From positions 229,398 to 293,397 of the forward strand of contig NZ_CP047244.1 of assembly GCF_009856605.1 (NCBI RefSeq): DNA of 64,000 nt, in the 5' to 3' direction. The DNA is from Trichormus variabilis 0441. Its GTDB lineage: Bacteria > Cyanobacteriota > Cyanobacteriia > Cyanobacteriales > Nostocaceae. Of the stretch, positions 10,691 to 17,724 are shown piece after piece. The notes under the pieces were generated by a model. That model worked only from the letters and a program-made list of their open reading frames with translations, did not search any database and was not told the DNA's origin. The translations under genes and the position numbers were made by a program. The stretch's first letter is position 1, and every line of letters begins with the position of its first letter.

Positions 10691-11250
10691 AAATTTTCAT
10701 CGGCTCTCCGTCTCAATACACCATACTCAAAATAAACCAAATTATCGTATTCTTCTTCAGGCCCGCAGTTAAACATATTTTGTTTTTCGTAAAATCCTAC
10801 AGACCTTGGTAAAGAATGCAACCCAACTCTACCTTCATACCCAAGCTCAACACTTCTAATTCTGGCAAAATTTAAAAGTGCTTGACCAACACCTTTGAAT
10901 TGAGGCGGACGCTGAATTTCAATTCGGTTAGTGGGGGCAGTTGCAATACCATCAACATAAACTAGTCTCTTACCAATATTCAACCGGGAACCGTGCATTT
11001 GTGTTTCTATTATCATTAATCCTTGAGTTTTGTTTTCGCACTCAACTGCATAACCTTCAAGATTTGCTTGATTGGCAATATATCTTAATTTAAATATCCA
11101 GTCCCAGTATTTATCTTCTTGAGTAAATAACCTTAACTTTTCGATCCAATCATTGACATAATCATCAACATGTTTTTGTCCTAAATCTACCAGATAGGCT
11201 TCAACAGGTGTATTATCAACACCCCTTTTTAACTCGATTTTTCGCTGCAC
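10687..11250 (-). CDS. GNAT-family acetyltransferase, cassette copy 1
   Basis: A 187-residue protein with a GNAT fold signature in its C-terminal half: a strand reading RLVYVDGIATAP, then KGVGQALLNFARIRS (the Q/RxxGxG/A acetyl-CoA pyrophosphate loop and helix), then EGRVGLHSLPRSVGFYEKQNM. The family transfers acetyl groups from acetyl-CoA; the acceptor is unknown. A GTG start is used, preceded by a GGAGC-like ribosome site. It shares its operon with 10151-10690 and has a paralogue at 53354-53908 with the same downstream partner. The GNAT-plus-partner layout could be a toxin-antitoxin or modification pair, but this is speculative. Confidence 0.8.
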   Translation of the reverse strand: MQRKIELKRGVDNTPVEAYLVDLGQKHVDDYVNDWIEKLRLFTQEDKYWDWIFKLRYIANQANLEGYAVECENKTQGLMIIETQMHGSRLNIGKRLVYVDGIATAPTNRIEIQRPPQFKGVGQALLNFARIRSVELGYEGRVGLHSLPRSVGFYEKQNMFNCGPEEEYDNLVYFEYGVLRRRADENL

Positions 11251-11277
11251 CTAAAGCTCCTAATTGTCAACTGATTA

Positions 11278-11445
11278 TTAAAGCTTGTGACTGCTATTTG
11301 ACTGGTAGATAAAAGAGTAAATGTGAATGCGTATATCAATAGCTTTATGCCAACCAGCAAGCACAGCATCATCTGAAATTTCTCCAATAACTACCAAACT
11401 ATTTTCTTTATCCACATAGTAGGGTAAAGGTTCAGCACTCAACAT
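11278..11445 (-). CDS. Small hypothetical protein, 55 residues
   Basis: A 168-base frame with an ATG start encodes MLSAEPLPYYVDKENSLVVI... and ends in IYSFIYQSNSSHKL. The composition looks protein-like, with an alternating hydrophobic strand (SLVVIGEISDDAVL). I do not recognise the family. It lies 27 bases upstream of the GNAT gene on the same strand. Decayed coding DNA lies just upstream of it, so it may be the tail of a broken gene rather than a functional one. Confidence 0.4.
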   Translation of the reverse strand: MLSAEPLPYYVDKENSLVVIGEISDDAVLAGWHKAIDIRIHIYSFIYQSNSSHKL

Positions 11446-11649
11446 TAAAATTTTAGCTTTCAGTTACAAAATAATCAGAACGCTCTGTTGGTTCTAATCC
11501 CTTATCTGGAGGGAAGTTTTGTTTGTGTAGACGAGCCAGCACCGTAGTGTTAGCGCAGATCGGCATTATCTCCAGGAGGAACTAAAGCCCTATTCTTTTT
11601 CTTACCCGCGATCGCATTAACAGAGTGAATCAGTGTAAATTCAGAAATT
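11446..11649 (-). pseudogene. Decayed coding DNA, unidentified
   Basis: Read on the minus strand, two frames carry protein-like stretches joined by a shift. One reads NAIAGKKKNRALVPPGDNADLR then a stop near 11560. The other continues with VLARLHKQNFPPDKGLEPTE to a stop near 11456. No continuous gene spans them. This looks like a small gene broken by a frameshift; I cannot name it. Confidence 0.3.
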
Positions 11650-11986
11650 CTAACTTGCCGGATGATATAACCCCGTATCCTGATTAAATTCCCATCCTAA
11701 CCCTGCTCTATCCTTGCCTTTGCACCATCCCACAAAAAGCGGTGGTGGCAGATTAATTCGCTGCTCGCGTATAGTTTCTACACTTACACCAAGTCTTGAA
11801 GCTAAACCTTCTTCCGTTAGCGGTTGGATTCGAGGAGTTTGCCCTTGATAATATGAATTATTATTGTACGATTTCTTCTGCCGTTTCGGTTGGTTGTTGA
11901 GATAATTTTGAATTTTAATAATCGCCTCAGTAAATTGTTTCATTTGCGCTGTTATCTCTTCAGTTTTTTGTTCTAAAGAGTCCAGG
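11650..11986 (-). pseudogene. 3-prime part of the transposon-interrupted RHH gene
   Basis: On the minus strand this encodes DSLEQKTEEITAQ, then MKQFTEAIIKIQNYLNN and on to a C-terminal domain with an HTH-like segment (LTEEGLASRLGVSVETIREQR, residues 49-69 counting from the internal Met). Joining it to 15992-16184 across one copy of the CCAGG duplication restores one frame of about 174 residues. That gives an RHH DNA-binding N-terminus, a short coiled coil and this C-terminal domain. The internal ATG at 11943 could allow a 97-residue product, but the intact gene was longer. The transposon fills the gap between the halves. Confidence 0.8.
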
Positions 11987-12029
11987 TGTCCATTAAAGAA
12001 TTATTTGTCAATTTTAAGGAATTAATGTC
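11987..12029 (+). repeat. Left terminal inverted repeat of the transposon, with flanking CCAGG duplication
   Basis: It begins TGTCCATTAAAGAATTATTT. Its reverse complement is found at 15949-15991 with four mismatches in 43. The five bases before it, CCAGG (11982-11986), recur after the right end. Confidence 0.93.
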
Positions 12030-12106
12030 TTGCTGTTATAGAGGCTAAAAAGCTTATACAGTAAGTATTTTAGGCTTTTTAGCCCTTTTATATTCTTTGA
12101 AGGCTT

Positions 12107-12213
12107 TTAAATAATTAAATGCCTTTTCTCTAAAAACTGACTCCTCAAAATTTAAATAATTAAATGCCTTTTCTTGAAAAAGTGGCACCTCTAAGCTTAA
12201 ATAATTAAATGCC
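12107..12213 (+). repeat. Three 17-bp repeats at exact 45-bp spacing in the left end
   Basis: TTAAATAATTAAATGCC occurs at 12107-12123, 12152-12168 and 12197-12213. The core AAATAATT is shared with the inner part of the terminal repeats (ACAAATAATTC on one strand), as expected for TnsB-binding sites in Tn7-like left ends. The third copy sits 43 bases before the transposase ATG, so binding may also repress the transposase promoter. Because 45 is a multiple of three, an apparent 67-residue minus-strand frame runs through the repeats. I treat it as an artefact. Confidence 0.75.
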
Positions 12214-12256
12214 GCTTTAAGCGGAAGTTGCACGTTTGTGATACTTAAAAGCAGCA

Positions 12257-14101
12257 ATGCTAGAAAAGAAAGTTAGCCAAGGTGAACAAAATAATCTGTT
12301 TGAGGTGACACCCATAGGCATGGAGTTGACGGCTCCCACTCAACAAGACCACAAAATCTTGATTGAGCAAATTGAGGATGCCCAGATGAAAAGAGAAATT
12401 CTCTTGAAAATGGATGCGATAGAGGATATCCAGACTAATTCTGATAATGGCAAACAGGAACGTATCAGACAGTGGGCGCAAAAATTAGGGAAGCATCCAA
12501 GAACCATTACCCGTATGTTGTCTAAGGCAGACATTGAAGGATTAGCAGCAATAATCAAAACCAAACGCGCGGATGCTGGTAAACGTAGAGGGAAAAAGCA
12601 GTGGCAGCCCAGCGTCGAGTATTGGGTGAATTTTATCGAAAAAACTTATAGAGATGGCAATAAAAATAGCCGTCGCATGAATCGCAACCAAGTTTACAAC
12701 CAGGTGAAGGGACACGCCGAATTGGAATTAGGGTTGAAAGAGAGTGAATACCCAAGCCATGTGTTTGTTTATCAAGTGCTAGCTCCCTTAGTCGAAAAGA
12801 AAAAAGTCCGACATCCAGGGCAAGGTTCTCGGATTGTAATTAAGACAACGGCAGGAGAGTTAGTAGTTGAGCGTAGCAATCAAGTCTGGCAAATAGACCA
12901 TACTCGTTTAGACACTTTATTAGTAGATGAGAATTTAGAACTAGCTGGCAGTCTCTACATTACTGTGGTCATCGATAGCTATTCCGGGTGTGCAATGGGG
13001 TTCTATCTGGGCTTTGAGGCAGCAGGGTCTCATGAAGTAGCACTAGCCCTGCGTCATGCGATTTTAGCCAAACAGTATCCGCCTGATTACCAAATACAAC
13101 ATGAGTGGATGCTTGCGGGACTGCCTGAATATATTGTCACAGACCGAGCCAAGGAATTTAGATCGGGGCATTTGCGACGAATTGCAATGGATTTGAATAT
13201 TCAACTACGGTTACGTGCTTATCCACAGCAAGGAGGTCTGATTGAAAGCCTGTTTGATAAAGCAAATAAAGAAGTTTTGTCAATGCTACCTGGCTATAAA
13301 GGCTCCAATGTCCAAAAAAGACCATTAGATGCCGAAAAATATGCCTGTATAACCTACGAAGAATTTGAGAAAATATTAACTCGATATTTTGTTGACCACT
13401 ACAATCAACATCTCTATCCTAGAGTCAAAAATCAGACACGAATTCAACGGTGGTGGGCAGGGTTAATTGGCAAACAACCTAAGCTATTAGAAGAACGCGA
13501 GTTAGATATATGCTTAATGAAGACAGTACCGCGCTGTGTGCAAGCGTATGGCTGTGTACAGTTTGAGTGTCTAATCTATAGTGCCACTTGGCTACAAAAG
13601 TTTGAGGGACAGCAAGTTACTCTCAGATACAATCCCAGCAATATTGTTACTCTCCTGGTTTATAGCGTGGAGAAGAACAATCAAGCGTCTGTTTTTCTAG
13701 GTACGGTAAAAGCCAGAGATTTAGATGAAGAACGTCTGTCCTTGAAGGAGTGGAAGGCAATAAAGCAAAAGGTTCGTTCTTGTGGTAAAACTATTGACCA
13801 GTCGTCAATTTTATCAGAGCGACTAGCTTTAAATGAGTTTGCTCAAGAGAAAATTAGGACTCTTAAACAACGACGAGCATCAGAACAAAAACGCATTAAC
13901 CGCAAATCGGTTCAAAGCAAAGTCATTGAATTATTTCCTGAAGAAAACGAGACTACTGTTGTTTTAGAAAAGGAAACAGACGCTCCTGAGCTATCTCAAC
14001 AATCAGCAATAAATTTGGTCAGTGAGCCTAAACAACAATGCGCTAAATCGAGTCAAAGCATTGCTTATGACTGGAACCAAATTATTGAAGAGAATTGGTA
14101 G
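12257..14101 (+). CDS. TnsB/TniA-type DDE transposase
   Basis: 614 residues, close to the length usual for TnsB of CAST/Tn5053 elements. The order is an N-terminal helix-turn-helix region (residues 65-100, KQERIRQWAQKLG...), a second DNA-binding region (110-185, FIEKTYRDGNKNSRRMN), and an RNase-H-fold catalytic core with D214 (WQIDHTRLD), D296 (YIVTDRAKEF) and E330 (GGLIESLF). Then come a beta-barrel region and a charged tail of the kind that contacts TnsC. The texture closely resembles TnsB of the type V-K CAST elements of cyanobacteria. All three catalytic residues are present, so it should be active in strand transfer. With no TnsA present, copy-and-paste (cointegrate) transposition is expected. 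The tnsC-like gene follows 5 bases later. Confidence 0.93.
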   Translation: MLEKKVSQGEQNNLFEVTPIGMELTAPTQQDHKILIEQIEDAQMKREILLKMDAIEDIQTNSDNGKQERIRQWAQKLGKHPRTITRMLSKADIEGLAAIIKTKRADAGKRRGKKQWQPSVEYWVNFIEKTYRDGNKNSRRMNRNQVYNQVKGHAELELGLKESEYPSHVFVYQVLAPLVEKKKVRHPGQGSRIVIKTTAGELVVERSNQVWQIDHTRLDTLLVDENLELAGSLYITVVIDSYSGCAMGFYLGFEAAGSHEVALALRHAILAKQYPPDYQIQHEWMLAGLPEYIVTDRAKEFRSGHLRRIAMDLNIQLRLRAYPQQGGLIESLFDKANKEVLSMLPGYKGSNVQKRPLDAEKYACITYEEFEKILTRYFVDHYNQHLYPRVKNQTRIQRWWAGLIGKQPKLLEERELDICLMKTVPRCVQAYGCVQFECLIYSATWLQKFEGQQVTLRYNPSNIVTLLVYSVEKNNQASVFLGTVKARDLDEERLSLKEWKAIKQKVRSCGKTIDQSSILSERLALNEFAQEKIRTLKQRRASEQKRINRKSVQSKVIELFPEENETTVVLEKETDAPELSQQSAINLVSEPKQQCAKSSQSIAYDWNQIIEENW

Positions 14102-14106
14102 CTTTT

Positions 14107-15015
14107 ATGACGCAATCATCACCAAATTATCAACAATTTATAGAAGAACAAGAGCCTCAAACTTCTCCCGAAGCGCTATCAAAACATTCACCAGAAGTAG
14201 AATCTTTGATTGAGCGTCTAAGAAAAAGCGATACCTATTACCTTTTCATTCGAGACCGACAACTTTTCAATTGGTTAGATTTCCAACGTGAGTCTAGAGC
14301 TAATGGTTATGTTGTTGCAGTTAGTTGTGCAGATTTAAGAAAAGCTTGTCAATTTTATCGCTTGAGATATGTACGCAAACGTGGAACCTTACACACAATT
14401 CCTATGCCTGTTGTTTATGCACAAGTTCAGCAACCGGGTACGCCAACAGATTTATTTCTAGCAATTTTGTCAGAACTGAGTAATCCTTTTACGGGCGTAT
14501 GTCAATTAAAACTCTTAAGAAATCGTACTTGGATGACACTTAGTTACTACAACGTTAGTGTGCTAATCATTGGGAATGCACATTACCTCACCTATCAATC
14601 TTTTAACGAGCTTGTTGAAATTACTCGCCATTTAAAAATTTCCGTAGTTCCTGTTGGTTCGCTTTATCTACATGAAATTCTCACTCGTCAAAGTAAGAAA
14701 TATACAGATGTAGCCAATACATTCTTAGATTGGCATGAATTTAGCTCATTTCAAAAACAAGAAACAGCAGAAGTCATATCAAGTTGGGAGTCTCAAGTTC
14801 TAGATGGCTGGAAGCAACCATTAAATCTTACAAGTGATAGTGGCATTGTAAACATTCTTTATGAAAGGTCAGGGGGACAGGCTGAAACTTTATATGAAAT
14901 GCTACGAAAAATTGCAATTTTCTCCCTAGAAAAGCCTGACTTAGCTCTAAATATTTCATCTTTAAAGTCCATTCTGTTCACTCGTAGTAAACCTGTTAAC
15001 AGAATATCCACTTAG
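14107..15015 (+). CDS. TnsC/TniB-like protein with lost Walker motifs
   Basis: About 302 residues, directly downstream of tnsB. The ATG at 14107 is preferred; a TTG at 14095 in the same frame would overlap tnsB. The overall layout fits TnsC of CAST elements: helical N-terminus, short-linker helix ending LFNWLDFQRES, then a strand and the position of the P-loop. Where the family has GxxxxGKT this protein has VSCADLRK (about residues 67-79). Where Walker B should read LIIDEA it has LIIGNAH (about 153-159). Later features survive: VVPVGSLYL (sensor-I-like) and a C-terminal lid (GGQAETLYEMLRKIAI). It is thus probably an AAA+-derived protein unable to bind or hydrolyse ATP normally. Homology is judged by synteny and pattern, not by search. 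Confidence 0.75.
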   Translation: MTQSSPNYQQFIEEQEPQTSPEALSKHSPEVESLIERLRKSDTYYLFIRDRQLFNWLDFQRESRANGYVVAVSCADLRKACQFYRLRYVRKRGTLHTIPMPVVYAQVQQPGTPTDLFLAILSELSNPFTGVCQLKLLRNRTWMTLSYYNVSVLIIGNAHYLTYQSFNELVEITRHLKISVVPVGSLYLHEILTRQSKKYTDVANTFLDWHEFSSFQKQETAEVISSWESQVLDGWKQPLNLTSDSGIVNILYERSGGQAETLYEMLRKIAIFSLEKPDLALNISSLKSILFTRSKPVNRIST

Positions 15016-15133
15016 CTACTAAACTCAAACAGATAACCATTGTTAATGGAGTATCCTAGTTGAAAAGTCCCATTCGTCTCTAGCACAAGTTTGAGTTCCC
15101 CCACTTTCATAAAGGTAAGTCTTTTTAGATTTT
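15016..15133. other. Gap between convergent tnsC-like and RHH genes
   Basis: 118 bases between converging genes. It contains no frame of note and only an AT-rich tail with a possible weak hairpin. Nothing further can be supported. Confidence 0.4.
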
Positions 15134-15676
15134 TTAATCACCCGTTATTTTTAATATCGCTACATCTAAAATATCAACATCACTTTTTGGATAAGTAAAA
15201 AATTCAATATTCTGAAATAGCTTTTTCTTGGGTAAAGTTCCGTGCCGTTGTTTAAAAGCATCATTAGCATACAATTCGATATGTATGAGTTGATTATCAG
15301 TTATTTCTCTTCCTAAATATTTAGCTCGCTCTTTGACTAACCAATACTCTTTATTTTGAGTATTCATTTGTCGTTTTTGACTTTTTTGCTGATTACTAGC
15401 TATATGTTTATCCAGGTAAGAGGGCAAATGTTGTTCTAGGTACTTATCTACCTGTTGTTTAATCAGATGTTCCCAATCTATTTTTCCTGGATCTTTTATA
15501 TTCCTTGAACTCTTAACTACTTCGTTTAAGGGATTATTTACATACTGGGAGATAAAATTAATTAGTACGGCAGTGGCTGTTGTACTGTTATCTCGACACT
15601 GGCGGGTGAACTTTTCCCAAAGTTCTACATCGCAGTTGAATGAAGCTAGTTTTTTATTACGTCCAGTGTTGCTCAT
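15134..15676 (-). CDS. Transposon-borne RHH DNA-binding protein, paralogue of the interrupted gene
   Basis: 180 residues from the ATG at 15676, chosen because the N-terminus MSNTGRNKKLASFNCD then matches the interrupted gene at 15992-16184 almost residue for residue (MSNTGRTKKLASFNCD). The first 48 residues form a ribbon-helix-helix-like domain (KKLASFNCDVELWEKFTRQC...TTATAVLINFISQYV). The C-terminal two thirds differ from the paralogue and contain a charged segment and a domain ending DVDILDVAILKITGD. It lies inside the element, opposite in direction to tnsBC. RHH proteins usually bind DNA as dimers and repress their own promoter, and the operator words upstream (15689-15766) fit that. It could alternatively help choose the target, since no TniQ is present. 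Confidence 0.8.
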   Translation of the reverse strand: MSNTGRNKKLASFNCDVELWEKFTRQCRDNSTTATAVLINFISQYVNNPLNEVVKSSRNIKDPGKIDWEHLIKQQVDKYLEQHLPSYLDKHIASNQQKSQKRQMNTQNKEYWLVKERAKYLGREITDNQLIHIELYANDAFKQRHGTLPKKKLFQNIEFFTYPKSDVDILDVAILKITGD

Positions 15677-15688
15677 ATTTACGTCAAG

Positions 15689-15766
15689 TCTAGGTACAGT
15701 TAGAGCCGCTAAACCAGGCTCTAACAATGTTTTATCGTTATAGGTAATACCTATACGTTACCTAGA
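15689..15766. promoter_or_regulatory. Predicted RHH operators upstream of the transposon RHH gene
   Basis: TCTAGGTAC at 15689-15697, a 17-bp palindrome TATAGGTAATACCTATA at 15739-15755, and TTACCTAGA (the exact reverse complement of TCTAGGTAA) at 15758-15766. The same word is found three times upstream of the paralogous interrupted gene, so both RHH proteins probably recognise the same site. Confidence 0.65.
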
Positions 15767-15868
15767 TAACAATTCTCAAGTCACGCCCGCCAATTATGCC
15801 CTTTGGAATGCCCAAACTACTGTTTCCGTACCTGTTAGAGCATGATTTTACTATTGTGGGTGAAAAGT

Positions 15869-15889
15869 GACACTAATTCTTTAAAACTG
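15869..15889 (-). repeat. Internal copy of the right-end transposase-binding repeat
   Basis: The 21 bases starting GACACTAATTCTTTAAAACT are identical to the inner part of the right terminal repeat at 15949-15969, 80 bp away. Repeated sites of this kind in the end region are typical of TnsB-bound Tn7-like ends. Confidence 0.8.
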
Positions 15890-15948
15890 GAATTTACCGA
15901 ACTAGAGCTTGGCTCTCATTCCAAAGGACTCAAAAAATCGAGTGCCTG

Positions 15949-15991
15949 GACACTAATTCTTTAAAACTGACAAATAATTCTTTAATGTACA
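15949..15991 (-). repeat. Right terminal inverted repeat of the transposon, with flanking CCAGG duplication
   Basis: It ends TTCTTTAATGTACA at 15991 and is the inverted partner of 11987-12029 (39 of 43 identical). CCAGG follows at 15992-15996. Confidence 0.93.
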
Positions 15992-16184
15992 CCAGGCGTT
16001 TATTTTCATTACCAGCAATTGCATCAAGGTCATCTAGAGAACCATCTAGGTATAGCTCAATAAAACGGGTGAGCGTCGCTGTTGCTGTCGTGCCTTTCGA
16101 GTTGCAACGGGCGATAAACTGCTCCCACATCTTTTGGTCACAGTTGAAAGATGCTAGCTTCTTTGTTCTCCCTGTATTGCTCAT
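15992..16184 (-). pseudogene. 5-prime part of the transposon-interrupted RHH gene
   Basis: It encodes 64 residues starting MSNTGRTKKLASFNCD and ending NENKRL, the RHH-like DNA-binding domain, then runs into the transposon end (the artefactual continuation VYIKELF is transposon sequence). The frame resumes at 11986 as DSLEQKTEE after one copy of CCAGG is removed. The original protein of about 174 residues was probably a self-regulating plasmid-type DNA-binding protein. The truncated N-terminal half, with about 20 added residues, could still dimerise and bind its operator. Confidence 0.85.
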
Positions 16185-16185
16185 A

Positions 16186-16216
16186 TCTAGGTAATGTCTA
16201 GGTAATATCTAGGTAA
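16186..16216. promoter_or_regulatory. Three TCTAGGTAA operator repeats, one per helical turn
   Basis: TCTAGGTAA occurs at 16186-16194, 16197-16205 and 16208-16216, an exact 11-bp period, directly against the start codon at 16184. This is the arrangement expected for cooperative binding of RHH dimers on one DNA face (compare the direct heptad repeats bound by omega and CopG-type repressors). Confidence 0.75.
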
Positions 16217-16362
16217 ACTTGTCCGTGATCAGGACAACTGAGCGTGTTTCCATCTTGATAACTACCTTGACACTATCATGATGAGCGTATGAGTGCGATG
16301 GCCGAACCGCCCGGCAGAAGCGATACCTTCTCTACGAGAGACTACGCCTACGCCTACGCTTT
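16217..16362. repeat. Intergenic DNA with a Nostoc-type interspersed repeat
   Basis: Between the recombinase end and the RHH operators. The stretch near 16318-16357 (CTTCTCTACGAGAGACTACG, then CGCCTACGC repeats) has the look of the short GC-rich repeats scattered in Nostoc-type genomes. No gene is seen. Confidence 0.5.
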
Positions 16363-17445
16363 TTACCGATGTTTGCTTTTTTTACGCAGTGCGTGAGAAG
16401 TCCCAACACGCCCAACATGGTGAATGTACTTTGCAGTTGTCGCTGGGGAAGCGTGGCCCAAATCTGCTTGTAAGTCAAAATCAGAAGCTCCATTTTTTTT
16501 AGCCAGTGTTGCGTGAGTGTGGCGGAGAAAGTGGGCGCTGAACTTAATTCCCGCACAAGTAGAAATTTCCTCCATCATCAGTCGCAACCCGCGATCGCTT
16601 AAAGGTTTACCCCTATCCCGCCGACTGGGACTAGGAAACACCGGCCGATCATTGCTGGCATCCCCACGATAATCCAGTAACACTGCACTAGTTTCCGGAT
16701 CGAGACTAATGGTTCTAGTTTTATTTCGTTTCCCCGTCACAGTTAACAACAGACAGTCCCCATCCTCCCGAAACTGCCGCCAAAATAACCCCGGCGTAAT
16801 TACGCGCTTACCATAATCAGAAGTTTGCCGCGCAATTTCTCCTGCCCTCACCCCACTGTAAAACATGAGAGTAAACAGCAACCAGTGCATCTTATTAGTG
16901 TTGTGTTGCAAGTCTACTGCCATCGCCGCTTTTTCCAACTTAGCAATCTCGCGTTCCGACAAAATGCGCTCTGCGAGCTTATCGTCCCACTGGATGCTTA
17001 AGTCCTTGCCCAAGTCGATAGCAAAATAACCAATAGAAGCTCTAGTACCCCATTCCCACAAACTTTTAATCGCCGCCGTGTATTTAGCCGCAGTATTTTT
17101 ACTAATTCCATAAGTATTTTTCTTTCCGCGTACTGGCTTTTCATCTTTGAGCCAAGCCAGATAAGCGTGTAGATGGAATAACGTTACCATCCTCAAATCA
17201 GATATCCCAAACCGCGACTGCATATAATCGACAAGCTCATAACCAATTTGCCGATATGCCCGTCGCGTTTGGTCGCTTTTGATAGTGACAGAATGCACCC
17301 ATAGCTCAATTAGCTGTTGTGTGGAATTAATTTTCTGGCGGTTGGGGAAATAATAATCCACAAGCGCGACACGAGCTTCATCAAGTGGTAGAGTCACAAC
17401 CTCCACAGCAAGTGATTCCACGCTTTTGACGGGTAAATTTTCCAT
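16363..17445 (-). CDS. Tyrosine recombinase/integrase
   Basis: About 360 residues from the ATG at 17445, preferred because it has a GGGGAAT-type ribosome site and the extra 30 upstream residues look non-coding. An N-terminal SAM-like core-binding domain is followed by the catalytic domain. The catalytic set is visible: R in YSGVRAGEI, K in TGKRNKTR, H and R in HFLRHTHAT, H in LGHASPATT, and Y in AKYIHH. The family cuts and rejoins DNA at specific sites (phage, integrative-element and plasmid-dimer resolution types). It faces away from the RHH/coiled-coil gene at 17725 and lies just right of the interrupted RHH gene. It may resolve plasmid multimers or move this region. Confidence 0.92.
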   Translation of the reverse strand: MENLPVKSVESLAVEVVTLPLDEARVALVDYYFPNRQKINSTQQLIELWVHSVTIKSDQTRRAYRQIGYELVDYMQSRFGISDLRMVTLFHLHAYLAWLKDEKPVRGKKNTYGISKNTAAKYTAAIKSLWEWGTRASIGYFAIDLGKDLSIQWDDKLAERILSEREIAKLEKAAMAVDLQHNTNKMHWLLFTLMFYSGVRAGEIARQTSDYGKRVITPGLFWRQFREDGDCLLLTVTGKRNKTRTISLDPETSAVLLDYRGDASNDRPVFPSPSRRDRGKPLSDRGLRLMMEEISTCAGIKFSAHFLRHTHATLAKKNGASDFDLQADLGHASPATTAKYIHHVGRVGTSHALRKKSKHR

Positions 17446-17564
17446 AATAAAATTCCCCAACCCCCACTGATAATTATGATGCCGAGAACTGTAATTCCCG
17501 GTATCTTTATGATAATTCTTTCCCAAGCACCACAAAATTACTCATTGAAAATAATCTATATCGT

Positions 17565-17578
17565 ATATCCGCGGATAT
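17565..17578. promoter_or_regulatory. 14-bp perfect palindrome between divergent genes
   Basis: ATATCCGCGGATAT is its own reverse complement and lies in the divergent region between the recombinase (start 17445) and the 17725 gene. A related half, ATATCCGCAGATAA, recurs near 17730 at the start of the latter gene. It is a plausible operator for the RHH protein encoded there, or a recombination core. Confidence 0.45.
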
Positions 17579-17724
17579 CCCGTATGCGATGATGGTAGTG
17601 AGAAGAGTAGGGGAAGTAGAGGTAGATAGGGAGGTAGGGAGAGTAAGTAAATATTAGAACTCGAAGCAAATGGTTAAAGAACTGGTTAGAAATCACTTCT
17701 CCACAACAAAAGCGCGAGGGACTG

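Larger units (their letters stand above)
11987..15991. mobile_element. Complete Tn7-like (Tn5053/CAST-related) transposon, 4,005 bp
   Basis: Both ends are visible. 43-bp terminal inverted repeats (11987-12029 and 15949-15991) match at 39 of 43 positions, starting TGT and ending ACA as in Tn7/Tn5053 elements. The 5-bp sequence CCAGG is duplicated on the outside (11982-11986 and 15992-15996). Inside are a TnsB-type transposase, a TnsC-like protein and an RHH protein gene on the opposite strand. There is no TnsA, no TniQ/TnsD, no Cas12k and no CRISPR. Removing the element restores the interrupted host frame, which independently confirms the boundaries. Confidence 0.93.

Noticed and set aside
12107..12213. 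CRISPR-like spacing of three short repeats
   Set aside because: The repeat units are only 17 bp, the segments between them resemble each other, there are no cas genes, and the position fits TnsB sites.
12054..12257. 67-residue minus-strand frame with 15-residue repeats in the transposon left end
   Set aside because: The repeats are DNA repeats of 45 bp at the transposase-binding end. Because 45 is divisible by three, any frame through them looks repetitive, and the frame also starts inside tnsB.
11987..15991. Type V-K CAST element
   Set aside because: No Cas12k gene, no TniQ, no CRISPR or tracrRNA-like region within the ends. Only the TnsB relationship remains.
16293..16556. Short frames in both directions around 16293-16556
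   Set aside because: They overlap the recombinase C-terminus and a repeat-rich intergenic stretch and show no protein-like pattern.
17445..17535. Upstream start for the tyrosine recombinase
   Set aside because: The 30 extra residues (MWCLGKNYHKDTGNYSS...) look non-coding, and the ATG at 17445 has a better ribosome site.
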